64,000 bases of DNA, taken from Tetraselmis striata. Its lineage: Eukaryota; Chlorophyta; Chlorodendrophyceae; Chlorodendrales; Chlorodendraceae. The position numbers were made by a program, and so were the translations under genes. The stretch's first letter is position 1. The number at the start of each line of letters is the position of its first letter. Location: contig VCJN01000126.1 in NCBI GenBank assembly GCA_006384855.1, positions 124,001 through 188,000 of the forward strand, read 5' to 3'. Below are positions 11,618-22,293 of the stretch, one piece after another. The notes below the pieces were generated by a model that did not search any database, had not been told where the DNA came from, and saw only the letters and a program-made list of their open reading frames with translations.

Positions 11618-13147
11618 ATGGCGGAAGCTTTCGGCACTGACCAGGTGAGGGCTGACGGCCGAAACACTGATATGTGCTTTTCTTATCCCGTGATCTCGCG
11701 CCCACGGTACTCGCATAGGCCTAGCGCTGCTAATACTGAATGCAAACCTTGCTCTGTTCTCTCACAGGAGTCTCTCCAGGCACTACTAGCAAACATTATG
11801 GCCTCCAGTCCGAAGGAGGACGGGAGTGGGAAGGCGTTGGTGGCTGACACTCCCGAGACGTCACCGGGCTCCGCCTACCTGAGCAGCTGCACTGCCGACT
11901 TCGCGCCCATCTCGGCACTGCCAACGGCAAACGGACCCCAGAGCATGAGCACCGGCCAGATACCTGAATTAGTTAAGGATAACAGCTTTGACGCTCTACT
12001 TCGATCTCTGCAGGCGCAGACCCAACCTCAGAATCAAGCCCCCCACAGCGACTTCGTTGATGTGCGACAGGCGCCAGGTCAGGTTTGGGACTCTCCCGCT
12101 TCCTCTTCACAGCAACCTTCGAATGCTGTCGAAAATCTTGTCAGCAGCTTTTTGGCAGCGAGCCACTCGAACGCCACAACATCGGATCAGCAAGAACAGG
12201 GCAACGCGACAAACCTGGTAGCCAGCTTGCTGAAGTCTGCAACAACGCGTGGTCAAGCTCCGCAGCAACCTCCGAAATCCGCCAACGAACTGCTGCAGCA
12301 GCTGCTACTAAATCAGATGCAACAAAAGCAGCATGTGCCCGTGAAGATCCCCAACTCAGAGGACCCACTGAGGAGTCTAATCGAGGCTGCTCAGCAACAG
12401 CAGCAAGCTGCGCAAGGAATGGGTTCTTGTTCTCAGGGTGACTTCGGCGGACTGCTTCAACACCATGACACTGATGATGGCTCGGACAGGCTGGGGTTCC
12501 AAAAAGCATCTCCTGGTCTGGGCAACATCGTCAATCACCTGCTCAGCTCTCGGAGCAAGAGGAGCCTGCCGGAGACGGAAGATCCGCACAATGACGACAT
12601 CAGGGGGTTTTTGACCATCCCTGGTTGCGACGACGACCCGGAGTTTGGGCAGGATTTGCAGCCCGCCACAGATAATGGGGGCAACTCCATAATTGGCCTG
12701 AAGCGCGCTATAACCGACCAGGGCCAATATCATGGCCATTCCAAAGCCAAGAAGACGTCAGAGCGGGGCGACGAAGACAGCGCTCGGAAACAGCAGATGC
12801 AGAAGCTCCAGGATCAGTCCCAGACTCTGAAAACTGCCAACGTGATGCTCTCAAAGTATCTTGAAGGCCTTCAGGGGAACCTGTCTGAAATACTGGCAGA
12901 GAATTGGAGCTTCAAGATCCTCATTGGATGCCTCACGTCCAAGCAGCAATCTACCAACCCGCTTGAGCAGATGATCTCGGCCAAGATTGCATCCAATCCC
13001 AGCGTGGCCATTCCTATGCTGAAGAGTATCCACTTGAGCGCCGCCGCCAGCTCATCCTCTCAGGAGGCAGACTCGGCTGCCTCCAGCAAGGACTCTGTCT
13101 TCCAAAGTATGGTCGGCTTGCTGGCTGCGCAGAGGCAAGGAGGCTAG
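11618..13147 (+). CDS. Q-rich protein with repeated LxxLL-like helices and a C-terminal coiled coil; unknown role
   Basis: Exon 1 is 11618-11644 (MAEAFGTDQ). A phase-0 intron at 11645-11767 (CAG|gtgagg ... tctcacag) has a length divisible by three. Exon 2 runs 11768-13147, giving a 468-residue product. The N-terminal two thirds are rich in Gln, Ser and Asn and carry a recurring short amphipathic motif: LQALLANIM, FDALLRSLQ, VENLVSSFL, TNLVASLLK, NELLQQLLL, LGNIVNHLL and, at the end, FQSMVGLLA. A basic stretch (HSKAKKTSERG) precedes a predicted coiled coil (QKLQDQSQTLKTANVMLSKY). There is no signal peptide or membrane segment. A nuclear co-regulator is plausible by composition only. The start is an ATG directly before a good donor; an upstream exon cannot be excluded. 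Confidence 0.7.
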   Translation: MAEAFGTDQVRADGRNTDMCFSYPVISRPRYSHRPSAANTECKPCSVLSQESLQALLANIMASSPKEDGSGKALVADTPETSPGSAYLSSCTADFAPISALPTANGPQSMSTGQIPELVKDNSFDALLRSLQAQTQPQNQAPHSDFVDVRQAPGQVWDSPASSSQQPSNAVENLVSSFLAASHSNATTSDQQEQGNATNLVASLLKSATTRGQAPQQPPKSANELLQQLLLNQMQQKQHVPVKIPNSEDPLRSLIEAAQQQQQAAQGMGSCSQGDFGGLLQHHDTDDGSDRLGFQKASPGLGNIVNHLLSSRSKRSLPETEDPHNDDIRGFLTIPGCDDDPEFGQDLQPATDNGGNSIIGLKRAITDQGQYHGHSKAKKTSERGDEDSARKQQMQKLQDQSQTLKTANVMLSKYLEGLQGNLSEILAENWSFKILIGCLTSKQQSTNPLEQMISAKIASNPSVAIPMLKSIHLSAAASSSSQEADSAASSKDSVFQSMVGLLAAQRQGG

Positions 13148-14150
13148 AGCTGACAAGTTTGATGGTCCCACTGTCATGACAACCAGGCGCCGATGCTGGA
13201 TAAGCATTTGATGCGCACATGTAGTCGTGAATCCGGGTGGCAGCGTGTGCTGCGCGCCACAACTTCTGTAGCATAATGAATAACCGTTGCATAGCCAACC
13301 GCTGGTTTAGGTGTGCTTTGGCGGCTGTATCGGCTTGCTTAGTCTGGCGTTTGGCGTAAAATCAGTCCATGGTCTGATATGGGCTGATTCTATGTCTTCG
13401 CAAGCGAATTCCCCGGCATGCCGATGCAACTGACACACACACGTATCTAAGTGTGCAGCTGACTGCCCTAGATTTAACATTCTTTTATGTTCAGGCAGCC
13501 GATGGTCAATGAGTGCACAGTTGCATCATACTCCGCGAGTCTGTGGGCACAGCGCTTCTGTTAAGGCTTGAGCAGAACAGCCACTGTGACGATTCATTTC
13601 TTTTGCCATGCCTTAACGAGGACATCCTCCCACTTTCATTGCGCATTGACCAAAGTCCCAGTACTGATTGCCGGTTGCGTGCAGTTTTTTCTGGTGACGG
13701 TTCTTTATCGCAATTGCAATGTCTTGATATGGAATAACACCGGTCCCGGTTTACCAGGTTGATGCATTAGCCCTACGGGGTTCGAATGAGGCAGTGGTCT
13801 AATGGCTATGCCAAACCTACGACTGCAGTTGGCGCAAGACTTCAAGGCTTTGGCAGATGTCCCGGGGCGAGCTTTACTTTACTGTCACCACCAATCCCAG
13901 CCTCTAAATCACGCCGGACGTGCAGCATAATTGGGCAATATACGGGGACATATCTGCGGGTGTGTATTAATAGTCGGTAATTGTGAATGATTTTTTTAAA
14001 CACAGCATTTATTGTTTTCCGTATGCTACCCGGATGTTGAAACTGCAGCTGCAAGGATAGTATGTTACCTCTCCACCTCTTACGGATAATTTCCAGAACA
14101 ATGATGATCATGGCTGTCAATGTAAAACATCACACTGTAATCTGGCGCAC
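13148..14150. other. Intergenic region with a repeat Y fragment
   Basis: This holds the 3' flank of the Q-rich gene, then the repeat fragment at 13740-13885. No gene is supported. Confidence 0.4.
13740..13885 (+). repeat. Fragment of dispersed repeat Y
   Basis: This fragment matches 36350-36500 in the same orientation. Shared blocks are GGTTGATGCATTA, GGGGTTCGAATGAGGCA, CCTACGACTGCAGTTGGCGCA and GATGTCCCGG. It is the isolated middle part of the repeat family at 36.0-37.5 kb and 45.1-45.4 kb. Confidence 0.75.
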
Positions 14151-14151
14151 A

Positions 14152-14895
14152 TCATTTGCAGGGATCCCATGAGAGCTTGGAAGCAACAAGCAGGCCCATA
14201 GCATCGCTAACACCTGATGCATGTAGCCATGGCAGCTGGATGATGGGCGTTGAACCCAGAATTTCCATACTTTCCAGCTGCCAACTGTCAGCACCCTGAA
14301 AAATATCGTATGTAGTCACATACACGTAACAATATACACATTGCACAAAATGTATATGTATTTCTGTGTGTACTTGACAACATGTATCTGCGAAGACACA
14401 CATGCACAACAATTTCACTATACTCATCGCCGGGCTGGGAATCAGAGGGTGGGTCGAAGCTGGACAAGGCATTTACTTGCAATGCTGTATATAATCTTCC
14501 CATAATATATATATTATATATATTATATATGTATATAAATGCAGTGAGACATGACTATGCAGGTGACGTCGCCGGCGACCTCCAAGAGGGAGGGGGGGGG
14601 GGGGGGGGGCGGGGGGGGGGCGGGGGGGCACTAGGAACACAGTTTATACCCGGATGATAACTTGCAACGTATGGTTACTTACCGGTGACGTATCGGAAGA
14701 TAATGTGCTAACATACTGATTTAATCTCAGCGAATTCTGGATTTTTGAGCTCGAATAATGGTCATCATTAGGTCGTTGCAAATGATGTGCAGTTTCTTGC
14801 TATCACTTTTGACAGCTACTAGGCAGCAGCAGCAGCAGAAAGCATCACAAAAGCAAAGAATTCAATGCCAATCTGCCCGACTTCGATGCTGAAAT

Positions 14896-14934
<39 letters not shown>

Positions 14935-15279
14935 TGGTGCAAGCACCCGTGTGATGGCAGTCACCAGCACACACGACGCAGTGTGCGGGCTCCAGCAGCA
15001 GCGCAGTGCGTAAATATGTAGTTGCTGTTGTGTTGGCACCGTGGCGCCAGCAGCTACATACCTATGTATTTCATGAGATCAATGTCTCGTGAGACGCAGA
15101 CATGGGTGCATCAATTGCCATCGTGTTCAACAAGTGCCGTAGGCGCGCAGCCGGGTCAGCAGAGGCGCCCAATCCAGCAAGAGCAGTAGGAGCAATAGAG
15201 GAAAACGCTGGGCCAGATACTCCCTTGCCCGCGGTTGCCTTCTTAATCTCATCAACGAATACCTCTTCTGCCTTTTGTT
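14152..15279 (-). CDS. Possible exons of an unrecognised minus-strand gene
   Basis: Three separated minus-strand stretches look coding. The segment at 15270-15070 reads EEVFVDEIKKATAGKGVSGP and continues to a stop after HETLIS, with a good donor-like AG|gtatgt just beyond the stop. The segment at about 14490-14415 reads ALSSFDPPSDSQPGDE and is preceded by tatacag. The segment at about 14298-14152 follows tttttcag and reads ESMEILGSTPIIQLPWLH before a stop. They cannot be joined into one open frame, so this may be two genes, a pseudogene, or chance. The DDX24-like gene upstream lacks its 3' exons, but these pieces carry no helicase motifs. Confidence 0.25.
14591..14627. repeat. G-rich homopolymer run
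   Basis: This is an interrupted run of G with single C interruptions. It lies between candidate minus-strand exons. Confidence 0.9.
14900..14931. repeat. CA dinucleotide microsatellite
   Basis: Tandem CA repeats of about 16 units lie in an AT-rich spacer. Confidence 0.95.
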
Positions 15280-15659
15280 ATTCCATAACTTATTCAGCAT
15301 GCGATTCAACTGGCGCATTCTCGCGTAGCAATGATCATCATAAAACAGTTAATGATTTGGTGTGCATCATCTGTAGTAGTAGTCGGCAAAACAGTGAGTG
15401 AAATCTTGAAAACATCAAGTCGAATTATTCGTCTAGAATTTGTCTCATATTCTAATGCATTCTAGATGAATTATATATCAAGTTCTTCCTCTTCACTGAC
15501 GGAGGGGGGGGGGGTGGGGGGGTTGAGGGAGGGAGGGGGCTTAAAAACCTGCGAATACCTAGACTGAGAACGCCCGAGTTCCGCCCGCCCGCCCGGATAG
15601 GTTCATGCATGCAGGCTTCACCGGTACAAATATTGAAGTTCGATTATTATTTTGATTCT

Positions 15660-15861
15660 CCCGCCATATATGTATACATACATGTAAACATGTATACATC
15701 ATATATAGATATTATATTTATTCTCACATAAATAGATAGACGATACAAATATATGGATATGCATGTACATGTACATATACATATGCATATGCATATGCAT
15801 ATACATATACATATCATATGCAGTATCATACATATACATATGCATATACATATAGCATATA

Positions 15862-15945
<84 letters not shown>

Positions 15946-15946
15946 T

Positions 15947-16034
<88 letters not shown>

Positions 16035-16100
16035 ACATTATACATATACATATACATATACATATACACATACATATACATACACATACATTCATTTATG
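15660..16100. repeat. TATACA/TATGCA microsatellite, about 440 bp
   Basis: Near-continuous hexamer repeats of CATATA, with CATATG variants at the left end, fill this stretch. All long ORFs here are tandem dipeptide artefacts. It lies just beyond the last recognisable exon of the DDX24-like gene. Confidence 0.95.
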
Positions 16101-16317
16101 TACTTATCATTATCCTGGTTCATTTGGAGATCCTTCTATAACGTGTAATTGGGTTGCACAGGGCCACGACGTTTGGGAGTCCCCGTGATCCCATGAACAG
16201 GTAACGATAAATATCTCATCATTAAGGCCGGCACTAGCAGCTAACTGGCTAACTGGGCCGTGAAAAGAGGTCAAAGGGGGGGGGGGGGGGGGGGGGGAGG
16301 GGGAGGGGGGGAGTTAC

Positions 16318-18525
16318 CTGCGGCAGCGTGAGCGTGGCGCTGAACACAAACACTTGCGGCGGGCGCAGGGGGCTCGCGATTTGGTCGCCGCTGGCCTGGC
16401 TGGCCTCCAGCTCCGGGATCATCGGCACATCCTGCTCGTCCTGGTGCGCCACGTGCTCGCGCTGCGACGCCTACTGTCCATTGGATCGTGCACGGCTCAG
16501 GGGCAGATGCAGGCAGAGCGGGTGGTGCCCCGGGGGGGGGGGGGGGGGGGGGGGGGTTGGTTACGCGCCTGGATCTGCTCCAGCAGGCTCTCCAGCTCCG
16601 CAAACTGGCCGTGCTGCATCATGCGGTCCGCCTCATCTACGACCAGAAAGGTCAGGTACCTGCAGTCGTACAGGATCGGCAGGTGCGTGCTGAGGCCTCG
16701 CGCGGCGGAGGACGGCCAACGCGCCGTCGTGCGCATGTGGCGGCCCCATGCAGCCACCGCTGTTCCACAGGAAGCCAGCCCGTGTGCACCGGGTTGGCTC
16801 CTCATCAGGGTTGCCGGCGCACTTGTAGACAGACACCCGTAATATGAGAGTGTGGTTGTGATACACGCCACATGCTGATCCTCGGTATGATATGATGACA
16901 AATGGTCCTACCAAGACGATCAAGTAGCATCGTTGAGTGTGAAGTAGGCGAGCTCGCTGATATACGTGACTTCATGCAGATGCGGTGGCACCTGCACTCG
17001 TGGAAGTGATTGTAGGGTTGGGGGTGGTGGTGGTGTGTTTAAGGCCCGGGGGGGGGGGGGGGGGAGCACCTCATGTCCAGCAGGTGGCGGTCGCCGCCCT
17101 TCAGCAGGTCCCACAAGCGGCCAGGCGTGGCGACCACCACCGCGGGCCTCTTTCGCAGCAGCCGCGCCTGCTTGCTGGGGGCAATGCCGCCCACGATGGG
17201 GACCACCCCGATGCCGCAGCTCAGTCCCACGACCTTCAGGTGGGCGCACACCTGCGCGCCGCGGCAGAGGAATGAGGAAGGGGGGTGCATCTCATGGGGC
17301 GTCCGGGATGATGGCCGCAACACCAGGCGGCATCCCCATGGTGCCCAAAGCCCTCCCCCCTGAAACACCCTACCCGGTTCCTGGTTCTTCCCCTTTGTGT
17401 TCCGCCGTCCCTTCCCTTGGCCAAGGCAGAGCAGCGGAGCCAGGGGCTACCTGCATCGCCAGCTCGCGCGTCGGAGCCAAGATCAGCGCACGCAGCGGGC
17501 TGGCCGGGAACTTCCCCACCGCCGGTCCCTCCTCCTCAACTGTGCCCCGATCCTGATAACGCAGTGGTGGGGAAATGGGGGCTTAGCGGCACACACAAAC
17601 GCACTGCGAGGGGGGAGGGCCCCATGCAGGCGCTGATGTCCACGGAGGGCGGGAGGGGGGGGTTGGCAGTGGCTGGTTGGGGGTGACGGCACCTCAGCCT
17701 CCATCAGCAGACGGTGCATGATGGGCATCCCGAATGCGAGGGTCTTCCCACTGCCGGTCTGCGCGGCGCCGATGATGTCCCGCCGGTCGCGGGTGGGCAC
17801 ATGGCCCGGCATAGGCAGGATTCACTGGTGGATCGCCCCTCAACCCCCCCCTCAACCCCCCTTTGCTGTGGTGCCATCTCCACCTGGACTGGCGTGGGGC
17901 AGGCAAAGCCCAGCTTGGCGATGGCCGCCAACACTCGCGCATGGAGCCCAAAGTCGCGCCACGCGCTGACGTCCGTCGCCGCCTCCGCCTCTGCCGCCTC
18001 CGCTGCCTCGGCCGCCTGCCGCTCCGCCTGCTTCTGCGCCTTGTCGGCGCGCTTGGCCGCCTTGGCATCCGCCTTACCCGATTCGCGCTTCTCCCTCTTC
18101 TCCGTCATCTTGAGCCGCTTGTTCTCGGCCTTGAGCGCCGCCATCTGCTTCTTCAGCTCCGCGACCTCCCCGACGCCGCCCTCCTCGCCTTCGATCTCCT
18201 CCTCCCCGGGCTGCGCGTCGCCGCCCGTTGGCGACTTCTTTTTGCCGACCCCCTTGGTCGCCGCCTTCCCCTTCCCCTCGCCGTAGTGCTCCGGGTACAG
18301 CGCCGCCATCACCTCCGGGTCGTCCAGCACCTCTAGGCTAACAAACCCGCCCTCGTCACCACCCAGCAGCGTGTCCTGAGACGGAAGCGCCCGCCACATG
18401 GCGTCGGACAGCAGCCGGTTGCCGCCCTTCTTCCGCTTCTTGCCCGACGCGACGCCGTCGCCGACCACGGCACCGCCGACGGCCACATCGGCGATGCCCT
18501 CGGCGTGCTGAGCCGTCTCCACCAT
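16318..18525 (-). CDS. DDX24/Mak5-type DEAD-box RNA helicase, 5' part only
   Basis: Exon 1 (18525-17884) encodes an acidic/basic N-terminal region, an Ala/Lys coiled coil, [18 protein letters not shown] and the Q motif FACPTPVQ. Exon 2 ends at 17693 and holds motif I ([12 protein letters not shown]); its start near 17810 is unclear. Exon 3 (17552-17451) has motif Ia APTRELA. Exon 4 (17251-17070) has VGG and TPGRLWDLL. Exon 5 (16659-16565) has the DEAD box VVDEADRM then [11 protein letters not shown]. Exon 6 ends at 16318 with motif III FSATLTL. Spacing and wording match DDX24/Mak5, a nucleolar helicase family in 60S ribosome assembly. The second RecA lobe (HRxGRxxR and others) is not found before the microsatellite at 15.7-16.1 kb, so the gene is broken, very long-introned, or misassembled. 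Confidence 0.85.
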
Positions 18526-19463
18526 ACCGGAGTTGGAAGGGCGAGAGACTTGTACACCGCTGAGGAAAAACGGGTACCGTGTGATACAAGGACTTCTGGT
18601 GGTGTAGCTTCTCTTGTGTGAGAGAGAGCTCGACACGGCGTCACTGAACGACGGAGTTTTCGTTCGTGACGGCGCTGCTGCGCTGTGTGCGTCGCTCAGA
18701 CGTCGGCGGCGGCGCGCAGGGGCGTCGCGCGAGCCGCGCGGAGATATAATATACGATGACTACTTCATTAAGAAGAATGCTCGAAGAAAAACGGCGGTAG
18801 TGCAGCGATATTTACCCGCATCCATCGGGATACATATCTTTCGCTCCTGTCAAGCGAGGCGCGCACTACTACCGCCGCTTTTTCCTTCCCCAGTACTTTG
18901 CGTGCATTCTCTGGACGCTCTCCCTGTAACCAAAAACACACTACCGCCGACGCGCACCGGGCGAGCAGACGACCGCCCTGAATAATCCTTAGCGTTCAGC
19001 AGCCCCTTCCGAATAACCCTTCTTCGTAGATGGCGATTGGCAGCAGCGCCAGTTGGTTGCGGCATCTGATAAGGGGCGGAACGGAGCGGTGCTAGCTGGA
19101 CGTGCATCACTCACCTGGCCTAATAGTGGCATGCTTAGCGGCTATTCTTCGTCCGCCTCCTCTGCATCGGCTACCACCGTTGCTTTCGCTGCCCGTCGCC
19201 CGACCGACGTCGACACCTGAGCGCATCAGTCGGGGAGAAGGAGAGTGTGTGTGTGGGGGGGGGGGGGGGGGGGGGGGGGGGGAGTAAAGAGAAATAGGAT
19301 TTGATCATACACATACTCACCCAGTGCTGCACGCCACGCTGGGAGCCAGGCTACACAGCGGCACACCGGTGGCATCACAGCAGATGACGTAAGTCATTAG
19401 CACCTGGCAGCATCCACTGTAGGGAAGGCGGCCTTGTCCGCGGGGAAGGGGAGGGAGGGCGCC
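18526..19463. other. Divergent intergenic region between helicase and BABAM1-like genes
   Basis: About 0.9 kb separates two genes transcribed away from each other, so it should hold both promoters. It contains an AT-rich dip near 18745-18790 and a run of about 28 G at 19255-19282. No coding signal stands out. Confidence 0.5.
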
Positions 19464-21289
19464 ATGTCGACGTTGGACTACTGCCCCGAGAGTCTCGTCT
19501 TCGTGGTGGACACCGCGTCAGAAATTCAGGAGGCCATCCCTCACCCGGGCGGCGGTAAGTATCGAGCGTGCCGGTGATAACACTATGCCTGCCTGCACCG
19601 TGGGCTTTGCGAGTGCCAGTGTGTCTCACTGTGCCGGTCACTGCGCCATGCTGCCTCCCTCAGGGGCCAGCACCACCACACGGCTTGAGCTCGTGCGGCA
19701 GGTGATCAGCGTGATCAGCAGGTGGAAGGTGAGGCGCGGTCCCTGGATTGATTTGTTCGCTTCATCCCCTTGTCTGTGAGTTCCTAGGAAGCATCGGGCG
19801 CGCCCATCCTCACGCAACAACGCTTATGTGTCTAGGCAGGGGCGTGCAGCGCCAGCAAATTTGGGCTGATGAGGCTGGGGGAGACGGCAACGTGGTTGAC
19901 GCCGGGCCTGGTGTCCTGTGCCGAGGAGCTGGAGGGCAGCGCCTTTCAGCTGCAGGTAGGTGCGCCATGCGCCCTGCTGTTGATCGCCCTCCATCCGAGC
20001 CAGCGCCGCATGACATGGCATGGCGGCGCCGGCAATCGCATGCTGCAGGCGGATGTAGAGACGAGCGCAACCTGCGACCTGGACTCGCTACCCAAGGTCC
20101 TGAACGACGTGGAAGTGACGGAGCAGCTCTCCGGCCGAGTGGTACACCACCCTCCACCGCGTCCCCGCGCCCTTCACATGCCACGCGCACGGCAGCGCCT
20201 CGCCTGCTGAGTGTGTCTGTGCTACCTCTCTCGCTGACCCCATCTCCATCTCCCTTCTCAGCTGCGCTGCATCATCATCTACTCGAGATCAAACGTGGTG
20301 CCGCTGCATGTGGCAGGCGCACACCTGCCGCTGCGAGCCGACTTGGTACGCTCCCCGCGCCTCTCAGGACGACACCCCCCTCCTCGCTACGGCTGGGCCT
20401 CCATAAGAGCCATATCACCCTGGCTTTTGCCACGCTCTCCCAATATCAATACCGGTACATTTATATGTCTTCATTCCGGCTGTGGCGCGCTCTTCAGTGT
20501 CTGGATGCCGCTGGTTCCATGGATGTTGTGCCTTTTTCATGTACTGCCGCGGTCCCCGCCCCTGTCTTCCCCCCCTGCAACCCCTCCTGCCTGGCCATGA
20601 GAAGTCTGCCAGACGGTGTCGCCAATCTTCACTTTATCCTGGCAGTGCCGTGCGGCCTTTTGCTGTTCAAACCGCCATGCGTTCTTTGGGGTGTGTCTGG
20701 CAGCACCTCAGTGTTTGGGCTTGTTCCTACGCCATTCGTACTCCATTATGACTCGCATCGTCTTCAGTACGGGTGCCAACGCACCTAATAGGGCCCACGT
20801 TGTAAATTGGGCTTGCATGCAATCTATAAAAACACCCGCTATAGTTTCGTCTACATTTGACCTCTGGCAGGTTTTTATTCGCAGTGTTACTGTTACCGAG
20901 CCGGCACCCGTAGAAAGGGCATGTAAGTTATATTTCCACCGTTGCCATGCCTGTGAGTACACGGCATTTGGACAGTCCGCAGCCATTGCTCTTGGGTCAC
21001 TCGATCCTGACTGCTGTCCCTGCCCCCCCCCCCCCCCCCCCCCAACCCCAAACTGCAGTGGTACCTGCACAGCAAGCCGGTGGCGGGGCAGAACAACCCG
21101 CAGGCGGTCTTTGATGCGATCGTGCGGGCCATCGACGACTTTGCGGCTCCGCACCACTTCAGCGCGTACGTGTTTGAGCACGCGGGGCAGAGCATGGCCA
21201 CCATCTTCAAGGAGTGCATGTGGTTCCTGTCACACCCGCTGCAGCGATCACCGCAGGCGTCCCTGGCCGCACCGGCAGATGTCTTTTAA
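19464..21289 (+). CDS. BABAM1-like: BABAM1/MERIT40-like BRISC and BRCA1-A complex subunit
   Basis: Six exons join without a frame break: 19464-19554, 19664-19728, 19836-19955, 20049-20138, 20262-20345 and 21059-21289. They give 226 residues. The vWA-like fold begins with LVFVVDTASEIQEA. Later landmarks match the MERIT40 family: LRCIIIYSRSNVVPLHV, then DL|WYLHSKPV across the last junction, and the C-terminal hallmark LSHPLQRSPQASL. All donors are GT and all acceptors AG. In animals this subunit scaffolds the BRCC36 K63-deubiquitinase complexes BRISC and BRCA1-A, which act in DNA repair. The N-terminus is shorter than in animal proteins. The last intron carries a poly-C run (21024-21043) near its acceptor. 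Confidence 0.85.
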
Positions 21290-22293
21290 CGCACGAGACC
21301 GCGGTCCCAATGGGCAGTTGGTGCCATGCCGCAGCTTGTCATACGCACGCCCATGATGGCAGTTGATGGCAAATTAGGAATTTGAACTTTCTTACAATTT
21401 TGCTTTTGCTTAGCATTTTCTGCTTAACATGCCAGCTGTCTTGCGGCCAGACCGACACAAACTCGCATAGGGTCTGCCGCCCACTGGGAGGCATTGCACG
21501 TAGCGTGTGGTCCTCTGAAGGCCAGGTCCCTCATCCCCCTCTCCCAGCGGCTAGCATAGTGATTCCTCGTGAGCCATGCCTCTGCGAGGGGCATTGGAAG
21601 GTGAGGGGCGCACGTTGCGAAACATTATTCGTTGGATTGAACTCGTGCAGGCCCCTGCCACAAGCAATGACGCGGGCGCCGGCATGTTGCTGCACGCACA
21701 ATGTTGCGAAATGGATACTGATTCAATCTGTCCCTGCTGTCATGAGATTACAGAACTGATCACGTAGGGCAGGCTGCATCACTACAGTGCCGGCGCACCT
21801 ATAGCAAGACCTGGAATACAATCCTCAAATTGGGGGGGCATGCAGTGTATAGGAACCGCATGGCATTAAAGGTACAGCGGATTATCCCTCCTATTGGCAG
21901 TGCCAGCCGTTGGAACAGTCTCTTATTTCCCCGCAAACCTCTTCCGCTCCGAGTGTCCTTTCCAGCTGCAATTCCTGCCAGATGTGCTGCACAGTGCACA
22001 CCAACTGCAGAAGGTACTCCGAACAAGGCATTCTAGCTAGCCTACGGAAGCACTAGCTAACCTAGAAGCGCTGCGGCTGTGTGTGTTGTATTGGTTACAG
22101 GCAGCGGAATGCGGTCACCGCGGCGAAGCATGCAGGGTCATACCCAGGCAGCCATTGGAACAGTAGGTCTCTCTGACATCAATAAACAGTGCATTGCAGC
22201 GGCCTCCATTGGGAAGGTGCGCGGAGGAGGGGGGGAGGGGGGGGGGGGGGGGGGGGGGGGGTCTGTTGATTGCCGACGTATGCAGCAACGGCA
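21290..22293. other. Convergent intergenic region
   Basis: This lies between the 3' ends of the BABAM1-like gene and the kinase gene. It contains a G-rich run of about 30 bases at 22227-22261. Short ORFs at 21576-21767 and 22079-22200 lack support. Confidence 0.5.

Noticed and set aside
10190..11716. Several ORFs of 94-214 codons on both strands
   Set aside because: They overlap one another, show no domain or splice support, and are expected in GC-rich DNA.
15647..16148. Long ORFs of alternating Met-Tyr or His-Ile
   Set aside because: They are translations of the TATACA microsatellite on both strands, not genes.
17714..18336. Plus-strand ORFs of 190 and 157 codons rich in Ala, Ser and Leu
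   Set aside because: They are antisense to the first exon of the helicase, whose own frame contains the Q motif.
19748..20788. 346-codon plus-strand ORF across the BABAM1-like region
   Set aside because: It reads through introns in a frame different from the exons, which join cleanly to give the family motifs.
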